Shown: positions 43,461 to 55,763 of the stretch, one piece after another | How positions within the stretch are numbered: the stretch's first letter is position 1 | Layout: each line of letters begins with the position of its first letter | Made by a program: the position numbers and the translations under genes | Assembly: GCA_018902385.1 (NCBI GenBank) | Contig: JABSSW010000011.1 | Span: forward strand, 558,001 to 622,000 | Direction of reading: 5' to 3' | Length of the DNA stretch: 64,000 bases | Source: Physcia stellaris | Taxonomy: Eukaryota > Ascomycota > Lecanoromycetes > Caliciales > Physciaceae | The notes under the pieces: generated by a model | The model's input: only the letters and a program-made list of their open reading frames with translations | Told to the model about the DNA's origin: nothing | Databases searched by the model: none

Positions 43461-46400
43461 CGCCAGCCCAGTGGCAGGTGGTAGGGAAGTGTGGAGCGAC
43501 AGTATTGGTTGGCGTATTGAGGATGAAGCTTCATGAAGAGCTTACCGGTGCGGGAGCTCTGGGAACACGACCTGATGCGCGAGTCGCATTACGCATACCA
43601 TCGTAAGAAACATCGCCAGATGCCAACGTTCCGGGACTCGCTTGCGCATCATGTGTCATGTAAGAGGGGTCAAGATAGGTATGCAGGGAAGGATGTGAGT
43701 CGTCTGATGGTCGGAATCTTGCGGTGCGCGATACTCAAGTCCGCATAAGTGCACATGACCGCTGCAATAAATCAGAGCACCATGATACGCTCGCGAGCGG
43801 ATGATTGAATTGCCATCGGGCAAGGAAGGAGAGAAAGGATGGGCAGGGCGCTGAGTCGGTAAGCGTCAATGTCGACAAGCTATATGCGCCGCTTTGTCAA
43901 TGGTCAGCAAGCACACTTTCTTAGCGCTTCATCTCATCCCAGCTCAGCCAGCCTTCCTTGTAAAGCACAATCGAGAGGTTGTCCATCCTCCGCCTCGGTC
44001 CTCCCCACCTTTTGCTGCTGGAAAGGAAACGGCTGGAAGGGCAGAACACGCCAAGAACACACCTAGAATGAAGCTAGAAGGAAGCTAGAAGCTTCTCACA
44101 TCCCGTCGATTCCAACCAAAACCCCATCCTCCTCCAAAGCCTCCAAAGGATCAGCCTCAATGTCCAGTCGTCGCCCTCCTTTACTGTTGCAATTGAAGCA
44201 GACTGTCTTCCTTTGCACGCGAAGATACTAGACCTCGCTTCACACACGTAGATTACGTGCTCAAACCTTCTGCTTTCTAGCAGAGTCCAGCGGCATGCTC
44301 CACATCCAAGCAATGTCTGCAAGCCGGAGCAAATGGGCCTCGGGAGTCGTTATTAGCTACCTCTCGAGTCATTGGCTGATTCACCTTCACGGTGGCAATA
44401 CCTAATTACGGCTTTTGCTGTACAATTGTCTGATCGGGTCACTGTCGCCCTCGTTACCGTGACAAAGGGATTGACTCCGAAAGCCTAGGGATTGAAGCAA
44501 TTGGAAGCTCTGCTCTCACCAGTCTTTTCGCATGTACCTAGATACATGCATGCTCTACCCAGCCCCGCTGTGCGTCTTATTGCCCGAGGTAATCCTTTGC
44601 TTTCTGAAGCTGGTAAGCATCGGCATTCAGGTGGTCATCTGAAGTCTATTCCGAACCAGCCTCGCCAGCTTCTATGTATTGCTGGTAAACCTTAAAGGGT
44701 CAGACTGAATCTGCATGAAAGCGACTCCTGTTGGCTGATGGAAGACGCTGGTTGCTTCTCCAGACTCGAGTCCAGAGGCTTGGAAAGTGGTATACTCGAA
44801 ATTGCTTGGAAGGGAAGTGGGGGTACATGCGAGAGACCTGCCAGCGACCACATGCAGATATTGAGTGGGTAACCGTTGAACTAGGTATGCGTAACGACTA
44901 GCCAATGAACGTATCGCAGGTTGAGTTGTCATTTCAGTCTTCGCCTACCTAGTCGCGTTCACTTAGTACTGAACACCTCGATATCACAATTTCCTGACTA
45001 CTCTACGACTGTGGAGTGACCTCTACCAAACGACGAATGAGCATTTCCTAGTTGACGCTATACATAGACCAATAGCTCTTGGATCATCGAAGGACCAGGT
45101 GCGGCCTGATCCATTGACGTGATCTCTGGTCGGATTGTCATCCGACTCAATTTTTGTTTCAAAGTGCTTGAAACGTTGTGCCTGGGTACTGTCACAGCCT
45201 GGTCGCGTGTTTGGGGCTACATCACCTGGCCTCAGAGTCAGCTCACACTCACAGCTGCCGTCTCTTCTTCACCCGCGAATACAAAACGTCGCTAGGAGCT
45301 TTTTTGAGACCCGTTTAGCTTCCGCATATCTTTGGTCCGGATAGACGCTGTTAGACGGTATCTCCGTACTTACCACGGTGAAATCCAGATCTGCATCCTT
45401 TCCTGAACAAGGCCGCCACTTCGTGGGGCGAATGACCTCAACGCGGGTGGTTTGCTCTGATCTGATACGTACGGCGATTTCGCCGCAAATATGCACTGGT
45501 CACGACGACCACTCTGCTGGGCCATTCGTCTAGATCCTCATTCACCGCAGAAGCGCTTTGGGACACTGACAGCTCTGGTACAGTCGTACTACTTTGTAGA
45601 CGTTCCATCAGGTGAGGAGGATCTCGAACTTTACCGACCCAACGGATCCCTTCACCCCAAAAAGCTTCTCGATCTCGCTTCTTTCTCAGCCTCGGATCCG
45701 ATCTCTCGCCCCTGCAAGCTCGATGCCTCCCTGGGCCCGCGCAGACGAGCCAAGCGGAGTGACATCTGCTCTATTGTGGATGCAATGTGATACTAAAGCC
45801 CCAGACTCCGGTTCTGGGGCAAATGTGGGGATTTGTTTCATATGCACCGGAGCCTTTTCCTTTGGCTGAAAACCTACATTTCTCGCTAAAAACGCTGAAG
45901 CTTTCCAGGCCTCGAACCATGAAGATTCCAAGATCCTAATAACTAATAGTCCAACCAGTGAGCATGCCTGCGTATCCACGACCACAAGCGAGTACCCGAT
46001 AATGCATTGGCTCGCTACTCAAGGTGAAAGATTAAGCTCTGCACTTCTGAAGTCAGTCTTTCACGCGTCTTGCGACAATTTTTGCTGGATGATGCTCATG
46101 ATCACCTCACTCTCCCAGTAACAACCTGGAAGAGATTGACTATTCTCTTGCGCTAAGTTCTCGCTCATGTGCGAAACCTCCAAAGTGAAGATATCGTAGT
46201 GTACTATGTTACAAGGCTTCTCGGAGCTGACAACTCTGAACATTCTCTATGCTTTTTCATCCACGTGGTATTGCCATGCATTGCAGTCTGAGAGGTTCGA
46301 ATTCCTGACATTTTACCTTGGAGGGAATTCCAACATCTCATATGAGTGTATCCACTGGAGACAAGACCCCATGATTTTAATCTAGAAGAAGCTCACGATT

Positions 46401-49400
46401 TATTATCGGTAGCCGGACCAAGCTCGAACATGATTATGCTGCTTGTTGGGAGCTACATCGCAGGCTCTACTCCCGATCGGTGGGCACCTTGAGATGGCAA
46501 CGAAGCGTCGAGTCTCCGAGTCTATGGGCTTTGTACAACGCGACTTCCAAGGGCCAAAGACTTACGCCAGTGGTGCAGAGCCCACGAACCCCGAACGCTG
46601 TCTGCATCCCGTCTCATCGTACCCAAACTTGATTTCTACACTCCAGATGTTAAGACACCGAGCGATGAACCCAGGATTCTGATTCAGTACATCTGCACGT
46701 CTCGGCAATCGTGTTTATACAGATGTACGACTATTGAAGAAGATATTAAAAACGACCAACAAAGTCGGGAAGTTTCAAAGGACAGATTCTCATTTGATCG
46801 TACACCTCTTTCTCACCTACATCCGCCATCAGAACGATGGCTACCCAGAAAACGAGAAGTCCTTGAGGCAACTCTCACGAATTCCTACTTTACCAGTAAA
46901 ATCATCGCTCTCGAATACCTCCCCAGAACAACAACTCCCGGCCCTAGAGTCATCTATACGTTGTTCTTCATTCTTCGACGGCCTCTTCCCCATCGCCTGC
47001 AATGGCTGCCTCAGCCCCCCGCTCCCGTTGGCAGCTATCCAACAACGCTGCATTCAGCTCATGGACGTAATGAAAAGCCCATTCCCGGTACCCCTCCCAC
47101 ACCGCCTTCAGCACAAGGGTATCAGCACGTCGTGTGCCGTCATCAAGAAAGACGAGTAAGGGACTTGCCGTCATAGCGAACAGGCATGAAGATGGGAGAG
47201 TAAGGCCCCTGAATGGTCACTGTGAATATGGAATGCTGCTGATAGATGAAGGAAGGCCTGAAGGGGAATGGGTAGTGACGACGGGCTAGGGATCTGACAT
47301 GTTGGTTTGGATAAATGGGGATAGGAAAGACTGTTTGAATTCTGATGAGCCTCATCCTTTGGCATTTGGACCGCTTCAAGAATAACAGGAATAAGATCAG
47401 CAGCCCCAGCGAGTCACCAAACTCTCAAGAAGTTCGGACGAAGGATCTCTTACAAGATGCGGACGAGAGCTGGTAGAGACTGCCTGCTTTTCCTATCTGA
47501 TAAGTGCGAGGAGAGCACGAAGGACCGACACAGCCAACATACGTGCATTATGACCCCCATGGCCAGACCCTCTCAGTCTGAAATGATGGATCGATCTGAA
47601 CCCTACCCTACCCATCGTAGCAAATGGCTAGAGCAATGCCGGCAGCTTTACCACGGTGTTCCATCAATGGATGATCTTGCCGTCGGTCATGGAGGTGAAG
47701 CTCTTTAGCTTCATTAATGCTTACGCAACTGATTTACCTAGTCTAGACCTGCACACAGAGATTCACACAATCCATCAAAGAAGCTCAGCATCCAAAAGCC
47801 AACATGCCTCAACTCTCTAATCGTGAGCGTAAATACGGTCAACGATACAGCTCGTGGGGATGGGAAGTGCGACCACTCAACGTCCACGCGTCCAACAGTA
47901 CGCATCCCATGATCCTCAAACCCTACTGCGACAGCGTCCTCCATCTATGTAGACGGGCTCCATATGCCTCGCCGACTTCGGCCAACAGGACGCATAGCGC
48001 TCGCCCCGTATCTGCACGCCGGAAGCAAGCCTGCGCACCCCACTATTACCTCGCGTCTGGGGGCTTGTGCTTCCGATGTGTTTGATGCCGGGTAATGCGC
48101 TCTTTCATTCCCCGACTCGAGGGCATGCCGTTCTCACTGCTCAGAGACTGAGATAAGTAAAGTAGAAGCTTTTTGTATTTGCTATTATCCTCCGCTCCAT
48201 CGCAGCGCGCTATAGGAGACTGTCATATTGGATTTCTCCGCTCGAAGATGGACGGAGATGGAGGAATCCACCCCCCACCCCGTGGGGTTCCTAAGCGCCG
48301 GTGTAGCCCCTGAGAATGTCACGTGAGCTACCCAGAACTCCGGCTCCACCACCCCCGTAGGTGACCCCCGTTCTGGGATCATGTTCTCCAGCCCCCGCTT
48401 TCTCACAGTTGAATACGGACAGCCTCCTGCAATCCTTTCGCCAAAATTGGCACAACAACCCTCTCCCAGCCCCCTCTAACATCCGCCTAGACCCTCGCGC
48501 CTCAATCATTACTACCAGCAGGAGTCGAGAATGGTCCGGGTAGTTAAGCCCCAACCCCCGCTATCCCCCTAATCCCCTCCACCCCACCCCCTCCACCACC
48601 CTCCCAGCCCCTCCCAGAGTCACAAACCTCCCCCTCACTCACCCGATCCCCACTCCACAATTAAAATCCAGCATGTACTATCGCATAGGGAAATTATCCA
48701 GTGCATGCACTATTTCGACAAAAACGCGGTATTTTGAAATTTATTTTTGGGACCGAGTGTATGTGCGTTGTTTTGGGTCTGGGAGGTGGGCGGAGGGTAT
48801 ATGTAGGGGTATGTATGGGATGAGCTGAAGGTGAGGATGCCTATTTTCGGAGGTACTCTATCGGACTCCTGGTTACTTGTGTGAAGGGGTCGTATTTGTG
48901 GAGATTGGTAGTGGGGAGTGCGCAATGGATGGTGTTGGCACAGAATTGGTTTCTACGTACTCTGTTGCTATCTACGTCTTTCCTCCCTACTACCCAGTAG
49001 AATACTTAGGCGGAGTAGGATTGCTCTGCTCCAACTTCGAGCCTGCGTTCTACTAGCGACAAAAAGACGGAGGCGCCGAGGGAGGGGATTTCCCTCTCTT
49101 TTGTTTGCTTGTTTACTTTCCCCATGACATCTCCTCCTTAGTTGGATCATGTTGGATGTATTCACCGTCCGGATCAACTCTCCAAATCTTTGACGTCAAG
49201 CTGGTTGATATCTACTAATCATACCTCGTCTCTGGAACAATCCTCTCATGATAGTCAAAGTCTATCATAATTGGGGGCGGTTTCCGAATGCGCCTGCCAT
49301 CGAAAAAACGAAGATTCCAATCCTGTGGACTGAACGGTCGAGATCAAGTGAATTCAGACTGTTCCTGATGCTGTATCACTTACATGCTGTTAGATCCCGA

Positions 49401-49931
49401 GCTTCCACGATGTGAATTGTTGAAGTGATGATTTACTATCACGTTGACCGAAGCTTCCGCATTCACGACAGGAACTCCTCGAGTGTGCCACAAGCGTCTA
49501 TCTGCTACAGCGCCTGTGCAAACCTCAATGACGAGCAAGAAGTCCCAGGCCAGGATGGGGAAGTGATGCGCTTTATCATACCTTTGTGATATGGTCTATG
49601 CTATAGGTTTATCACACGTGAAACAAGGAAATCCCGAGTTACGTTTACAGGCTTCACGTTGCGTTGGATGCCTCGTCGAGTATAAAGCGAGGCTGACGGA
49701 CACTCTCACTGGATCATTTTATGAGAACATGAAAGACATCCTCCAATTATACAGACCTTGAACAGCAGCTCCACCAAAATCTCCACCTTTTGGACAACGA
49801 ACCTCACCTTACCTTCTAACCAACCTCCTGCACCAACATGCTCTTCCCCGCCCTCGTCTTCGCAACCTGCTGCCTCGAAGCCTCGCACATGTTCCTATTC
49901 CCCGAAAAATCCTCCAACCCTCCCCACCACC
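43461..49931. other. Gene-poor stretch of 6.5 kb
   Basis: Read in all frames, I find only short open frames without domains, signal peptides or convincing spliced continuations. Candidates looked at and set aside include 45491-45790, 46734-47159 (plus) and 46968-47174 (minus). Composition is ordinary, not the hypermutated type, and no LTR pair or terminal repeat is seen. A C-rich, CCACCCC-type tract lies at 48550-48650. Non-coding RNA, regulatory DNA or decayed genes are all possible. Confidence 0.4.
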
Positions 49932-50201
49932 ATGTGCGAAGGGATCAAGACCGGAATCCCAGACGGAGAAGCACCCGAGAAAGCCGATCGACACAGGAGG
50001 GCTTCCAGCGGCGACAATCTCTCCATACGACAACCCAAGCGGCGTATTGGCGACAGGGCGACGCTGGTGGTCGTCAGCAACGCCCGTATCGGGGCACGTA
50101 TCGTGAGCACGCTGGACGGTACGACTGATGTGCGACGAGCGTATGGTGTCGGAATCGTGAGGGACTTCATGCAGCGAGGCGATGAACAGCCACCGACTTA
50201 G
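49932..50201 (+). CDS. Possible small protein of 89 residues
   Basis: ATG in a good context (CCACCATGTGC) opens a frame that reads MCEGIKTGIPDGEAPEKADR, then a basic stretch (KRRIGDRATLVVVSNARIGA) and ends at 50199. The frame is open further upstream to 49758, but that part is low-complexity. No domain is recognised and there is no intron. The charged, ordered composition argues for a real gene. A long alternative frame on the same strand (49838-50128) argues for caution. Confidence 0.4.
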   Translation: MCEGIKTGIPDGEAPEKADRHRRASSGDNLSIRQPKRRIGDRATLVVVSNARIGARIVSTLDGTTDVRRAYGVGIVRDFMQRGDEQPPT

Positions 50202-51012
50202 CTTTCACAAGCGGAGTGCCATCGAGGGGCCTCTCCAACCGAGCGCCTGCGTTTCAGAAGCCGTGCTCATGGGGAACGGGCTTATTAGGGGAGGGGGAAA
50301 TGGGGTCATTCAATGTGTGTGTGTACAAAGCAGAATGTTACAACTATGGAAGATGGTGGAAAGGCCGTGCCTTTTACATTAACTTGTACCTAATTAAATC
50401 CCACTATGCTAGGAAACATGTATGAAACACCGGGCGCTGGAACTGCCTTCAAACCTTACCGTTTCTCTCTCCATCTTACAAAATAGTTCGGTTCGCGGGT
50501 ATGAGCGTGGAAATTTTTAAGCAAATTGGCGAGTACATCGAACGCCGGCTGTGATAGATATTACAAGACGAAGCATACATAGTTGGACGTTGAAGCCTGG
50601 ACGGGAATTTAGGAGGATCGAACAGTACCGTGACCGCCATGTTAGATGGAGTGACCGTTCGTAGTGCGGGCTTGAGATTCTAGCATAAGGGTTGTGTTTG
50701 GAAAAGACAGTCTTGTACAGGGGTACGAGCTGTAAGACGGTTGCTGTGCCGTGCATAATGGTTTGTCTGCTAAGGATAGTTCTGTACAGAGGCATGAGTT
50801 GCAATACGGTTATTGTGCCGTAGAAGCCCAACCATCATCATTATTCCACCATGCTCGGCCAAGTCACCAGAGGTGGAAATCCCCAATCTCCAAGGTCCAA
50901 TTTCGGCATGACACTCTGCGATGTGATAGAGACTTTTCCGCAGTCTGTAATGGGTATAGTATTCATTCATCATCCTGCATTGTCGATTTCGACGTGTGTG
51001 GTCTGCCCTTCG
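50202..51012. other. Intergenic, 0.8 kb
   Basis: Lies between the small ORF and the stop codon of the HMG-box gene. A near-repeat is present: related pieces around GTTCTGTACAGAGGCATGAG and CTTGTACAGGGGTACGAG occur about 70 bp apart (50710-50800). No gene supported. Confidence 0.4.
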
Positions 51013-52951
51013 TCAACTTCCGCCGCTACCTTTCCCACCTCTTCTCAGTCTCACTCGTCTTTCTTCCCTGTCCACCATACGTCCAGCGCAAGCCAAAACA
51101 CTCAATGGATCAGCGTCGGAGTCTATTGGGGTTGGAGAAGCCTCTGTGTCGTAATCACTCTTGAAGGTCGCCTCTTGCCCAAGCATTGATGTTGACTCAT
51201 ACTCGCCCTTGAAACTGGCCTGCACATTGCCGCCTTCTGACGGACTTTGGGTGATGCTCGCTGGTCTTGTGCTGACCGTGTTGATGGCAGCAATTGGCGG
51301 GGGCAGTGTGACGGCACCGAAGTCACGCCTAAGGCTTGGATAATTATTTGAATGCGACATTTGAGGACGTCCTGTCTCCGACGAGGCTTTGACTATTGTG
51401 GAGAGAGGTGGCAGTCGGCGGGATGGAAGTGCATCAGCAGGGGATGTAGCCCCACAGCCAGAATTCATAGAAGTGAGGCTCGAAGACTGTGCAGGCTGCG
51501 TATTGGTGTTGCTGGAGAAGGCGGACGAGATAGGAGACGAATTCGAAGACTGAGAGGTTTCACGGTGAAGCATCGTGAGGGAGCTTGTGCGGGCACGAAG
51601 CATGTCGGCATCTTGCATGAGATTGACTAATTGGTTTGGAGTTGCACGGGTCTCGGTTTTTTCAACGGATGGCTGGCGCTTCTGTGAGTCGACCGACATC
51701 GATGGAGGCTTGTCGACATTAGCGAAGACAGGATTGAAGTTGTTTGATGCTCGGCGGGCCCAGGGACTAGCGGTCGAGGCTGAGGCAGACGAGTAGGATG
51801 AGGGGAAGGTGGTCTGAAATGCGAGGGGCTTGCAAACAACGATGGCAAAGGTTTGATCAGATTGGCGGCCGTGGGGGATGGATGATCGCTAGCAGTGGAA
51901 TAGGTGTTGACGGAGCCAGTTGAGTCTGCTCTTCGGTGTCGCGATGGCCTCTGAGCCTGTCTCGTCTCCACATTGTTATTCTCTGCTTGTTCCGGGCCAC
52001 TTTGACTGTCTGTTGCGCTGGGCTCCTTGTGCAGTCTTGGTCTTTTGTCGTCGGAGTTCTTCTGCTTGAACTCGAGGAGGTACTCGTTGTACTCCCTGTA
52101 GTTGTCGGTCTTCTTGTACTCTTCCAGGTCGGCGCGATACCGCTCCTTGGCCGAGGCGGCCTGGGAATCGAAGATGCCTTTGACATCGGGCGTCAGCAAT
52201 TGCCATTGCTCGCCGACCCGTTTGGCGATCTCAGTGAAGGAGAGGCTCTGTGGCTTGAGGTCCTCGCGCATCTCTGTCTTTGGTTAGCCCAGCCAAAAAC
52301 TTTCCCATGGCTTCGGAAGTTGCTTCCGGACAAACCCACTGTTGGAGAAAATCACATAGGCCGACGGCGCACGCTCGGGCGCATTTTCATCCGGCTTTAA
52401 TGCAACGGACCAGACGTTAGCGAAATGCCATAACGTGTTGTTCGGGTCGGCTCCGTAAAGTATTCCCTACATACCTTGGGATGCCGCCTATACTTCCTTT
52501 TGGCTCCCGATGCCCCAGCCCTTGCTGCACCTTGCTTGCTATCGTCTGCTCTCTCGACATCAGCCATATGGCTATCGACGAATCCCTGGCGCGTGCGAGG
52601 TGAATCGAGATTCTGCTCCGTCCCTACCCCACGCGCAATTGCGATCTCTCGTTGCAGCTTCTGAATGTGACTTTAGCTACCGTTCATGGGAAACGTCGGC
52701 CCTCCCAATGAATTGCGAAGACTGCTTCGCATAGACTGGACTGACCCTTCGGTGCCCTAGCTTCACATCCAATTCACGGCTGGGAATGGTCAGCAACAAC
52801 GAGGCGCCAGTTTTGGAAACTCGCCGTACAGATCGGATTCCGTAATATCCAGCAGCGTTTCCCATGTGTCAAACCCTTCCGTCACAAACCGTTCGAGATA
52901 CTGGCTGAGGCCAAGACGAGCGAGGATTGGTGCCAATGCAGCCATTGCCAT
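51013..52951 (-). CDS. SAM-domain plus HMG-box protein, frame broken in the last exon
   Basis: Probably a DNA-binding nuclear or mitochondrial HMG protein. Exons: 52951-52830, 52779-52746, 52660-52475, 52394-52340, 52273-51013, with consistent phases. Residues about 5-65 form a SAM domain (LAPILARLGLSQYLERFVTE, then DVKLGHRRKLQREIAIA), a protein-interaction module. A basic linker (KRKYRRHPKPDENAPERAPS) leads into the HMG box (AYVIFSNKMREDLKPQSLSF, GEQWQLLTPDVKGIF, YRADLEEYKKTDNYREY). The Ser/Pro-rich C-terminus changes frame at a G4 run (51825-51828). With one more base, the sequence continues as FQTTFPSSYSSASAST and QLVNLMQDADMLRARTSSL to a stop at 51013. The start is the first ATG of the SAM exon. 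A CAG acceptor just upstream suggests a further 5' exon. Confidence 0.85.
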
Positions 52952-54204
52952 GGGAGAGGGCAATGTGAGGCTCTGCGCTGACACAATCAGACTTGGTCAT
53001 TAGCCTCAAAAGGCTTGTGGGATCCACATGAAGCTCGAAGGGAAGCAAGCCATAACGGCGGGTGCGGGATACGATTAGAATAACAAAAGGCAACGGGCGC
53101 ACAGTATAATATGGAGGAGAACGGGTCTGGCGTTCCTTCTAGCCAACCTTTTCAAGTGGGTTTCGATCGTCGTTCACCCGATGATAGCCCATCCGGAGTT
53201 GCTTCGATTTGTTTCTGTCAAGCGATCTCGGATGCTAAGTAGGAGCACATGGAGCTTTGGGTCTCTGAGCGCCTGAAGTTCGCTGCCGTTGTAACCGAGT
53301 GGATGTGGTGCAGGATGTAAGATAGATGAATTTTACGAGATGGCGCAAGTGTTGTCAAATACAGACAGCGACAAGTTGAGGAACATGCATCAATTCGATG
53401 TGCAGCACAGCAGAAGTTGGTTAACTCTATGTATGTAGTTGCGACTTATCCATGGACTATGAAGACTTGAAAATCGGCAAAGGTCACGATCTCGATCCCG
53501 GCAAAATCATCGGAACCAGATCTGCGATGTGGCAGTCCCGGGTCGAAAAGTTGCAATGGGCATCTGGATAATTCTTAAGCGTTCGAGCGTGCAACACCTC
53601 TTGATTCGCGGATATCCATTTACCCTGCGTCTCAAGACCCCTTTGTGGCAATGATGTCAGGTTTACCCTGATCCGGGCATAAGTGTGTGTACTGTTACCA
53701 CTGCAAATAGATTGACATCCGAGCAGACTACACCCTATCGACATTTATTTCTCGATGACGGATGACGATAGGCGCGATGACGAGTTACCCAAGATATGTA
53801 CCTCGGGTACTACCCCAGTAACTACTACCGTATATCATATTTCACATTATGCGTTGCTAAGATTGCGACTCGCTTCAGCCTTACTTGTAAATGTCGATAT
53901 TGTTCTTTGTACCTCCAGATTCATAATCGAAAAGAGGAGGGGTCATCGTACCCTCGGTTATCGGGCCCTTTCGGGCTTCTCCCCCACCAGGACCCTGCAT
54001 AACCTAGCAAGTACCTTAGACCAAGGGGTACCCTGAAACTGGCCCTGAGAGTCGAGACCCTTCAACAGAAATCGTCTTGGTGCAGCATTCCCATTAATAA
54101 TGTCGCGACATGTCCTACGATAAGTTCCGTTTGACATTCAACCACACTTCGAAGAATTTCCATCTAGCCTGTTGAATCCACCCTGCAAATCTTCCCGCCA
54201 CTCC
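52952..54204. promoter_or_regulatory. Divergent intergenic region, 1.25 kb
   Basis: Between the SAM-HMG gene (minus) and the small two-exon gene (plus). It may hold an untranslated or short first exon of the HMG gene near 53000. No other gene supported. Confidence 0.4.
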
Positions 54205-54479
54205 ATGTCGCCACCATCTGATGACGCAGATTTTGCCCAGGCTTTTCAGGAACTGGCCAAGTTCGTTCATCCGCTGCTTGGCTCATGTGTATCGTCTGAC
54301 TTACCGTTCTTTAACCACGCATCAGGGGCGAGCGGACTGCGGCAGCTATGGAGACCCAATTGACCGCTCTCGAGCGCAAGATCGATGACCTTTTGGCCAG
54401 CGTGGATAACGGCTCCTCTGAGAAACATGCGGCAGCAAACGATCCGGAGCAAAGCAAGGAGAAAGGGGCCCAGTCGTGA
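54205..54479 (+). CDS. Small helical protein of 69 residues, two exons, unknown
   Basis: Exon 1 is 54205-54260, exon 2 is 54326-54479, separated by a 65-nt intron (GTTCGT donor, CTGAC branch-like site, CATCAG acceptor) that keeps phase. The protein starts MSPPSDDADFAQAFQELAKG, continues ERTAAAMETQLTALERKIDD and ends in a Lys/Glu-rich tail. The middle is an amphipathic helix with a heptad-like pattern, so a coiled coil is likely, perhaps as a subunit of a complex. I do not recognise a family. The single-ORF view misses it, because neither exon is long. The clean splicing and codon pattern are the evidence. Confidence 0.6.
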
Positions 54480-55763
54480 AAGATGCCGACGTTGCACGAT
54501 CGATACCCCGTTCGGGAGCTACACCTAGATCTCGTGAACGAGACAAAACCGCGTGTGATTTCCCATGCAGCTGGCAACATGTCTACGGGATTGAAACCAG
54601 TCAGTTACTTCGAAATTGGGGAGCATATTTTGGCGTTTTACACATACTCCAGGAAACATTATGCATTCCCCCAGTCACAGGCAGATTACCAGAGTTCCGA
54701 ACTCTCTGCTGTCCAGCTCCTCCATTGATTCATAATCGGCATCGCGGCTTTCTCCTAGCTGGGTGCGAAAGTGCTTTGTACCTTCAACGTCTGCTACCAC
54801 TGAGCTATCCGCGTGGAGTTGTCATGAACATTGTGGTTACGGTTATGGGCGCTTGTTTAGAAATTTCTAGAGGTGTAGCCTTCAACTTTGTGGGCAACAA
54901 CTATAGATCCATGGTAACGGAGCCATGTGAATCTAAACCCTTTTCAAGCCTGTTCACATCGGGAGCAAGAGACATGAAATCGTCAATACGAAGATCGGTA
55001 AGCCAGACTCTGCTCGATGTGCCTAGCAATACCACTGTCACCCTGATCATTAGATGTGGTCATGGTCGTTTGCATATGATATTGCAATCCGTTCCGTTGC
55101 TCAACAACCATGAAGCAGATCGTCGAATTAGCATTTGCCACCCCAAATCAAACAAAGGAAATGTTTTCAGAAGAGTCTCAAACTGTTGAGTACCTCGAGA
55201 TAAAGAAACCAAATGTGTACTAGTATCAAAATTATGAGGTACCCTTCAAGCAAGCCATGAATATGCATTGTGAACATCTCAGCCAACAGTTTCTATGCAT
55301 TTTCTCGACGACCATTTGCACATGGTGAAGTATGCTTGTAACTTTTAATGGAAGTATGAGTGCACGGCACACCAATTGATATATCTGAAACTCGAAGTCG
55401 TTCCCAAGACCCCTGTCACAGTCATGTACCCCGGATCGTGACTCGGCGAGCTTGCGCTCAGTTCATTGGAGCCTCCGACGTCACCTTCACGAACTGTACT
55501 GCCTATTAAAAGCTATTCAAAGACGCAAGGTATTCCACTTTACACCTAATACTCAGCATCTTGTACATCATCAGATTCATCTACCCGCCCGAACGTCAAC
55601 CGTCAACTGCAAGGATGCGTGCGCGATCTACGTTGATGCGCAACAACATAACATGACATTTGCCTGGGAGAGCTTCAGCAATCAGAGTCGTTGACTTTGA
55701 ATACATGCAGCGAACTCGAAGCTGTACTGTCAAACACCCCCTCTCCAGCGGTTGTGCTTGACC
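54480..55763. other. Intergenic, 1.3 kb
   Basis: Upstream of the ArfGAP gene. Frame 54476-55189 is long but has no recognisable content. A tRNA D-arm-like piece on the minus strand near 54790-54812 lacks the rest of a tRNA. Confidence 0.4.

Noticed and set aside
46290-46310. B-box-like GGTTCGAATTCC suggesting a tRNA
   Set aside because: One base too long for the consensus and no A box or cloverleaf upstream.
46734-47174. Overlapping open frames on both strands near 47 kb as a gene
   Set aside because: No domain, no convincing splice partners, and both strands are equally open over the same stretch.
54760-54815. tRNA gene on the minus strand (GCGGATAGCTCAGTGGTAGC)
   Set aside because: Only an A-box/D-arm-like piece is present. 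There is no matching acceptor 3' strand and no T-arm GGTTCGANTCC, so at most it is a fragment.
54476-55189. 237-residue plus-strand frame
   Set aside because: Composition is random-like, there is no domain, and it overlaps the stop of the small two-exon gene in another frame.
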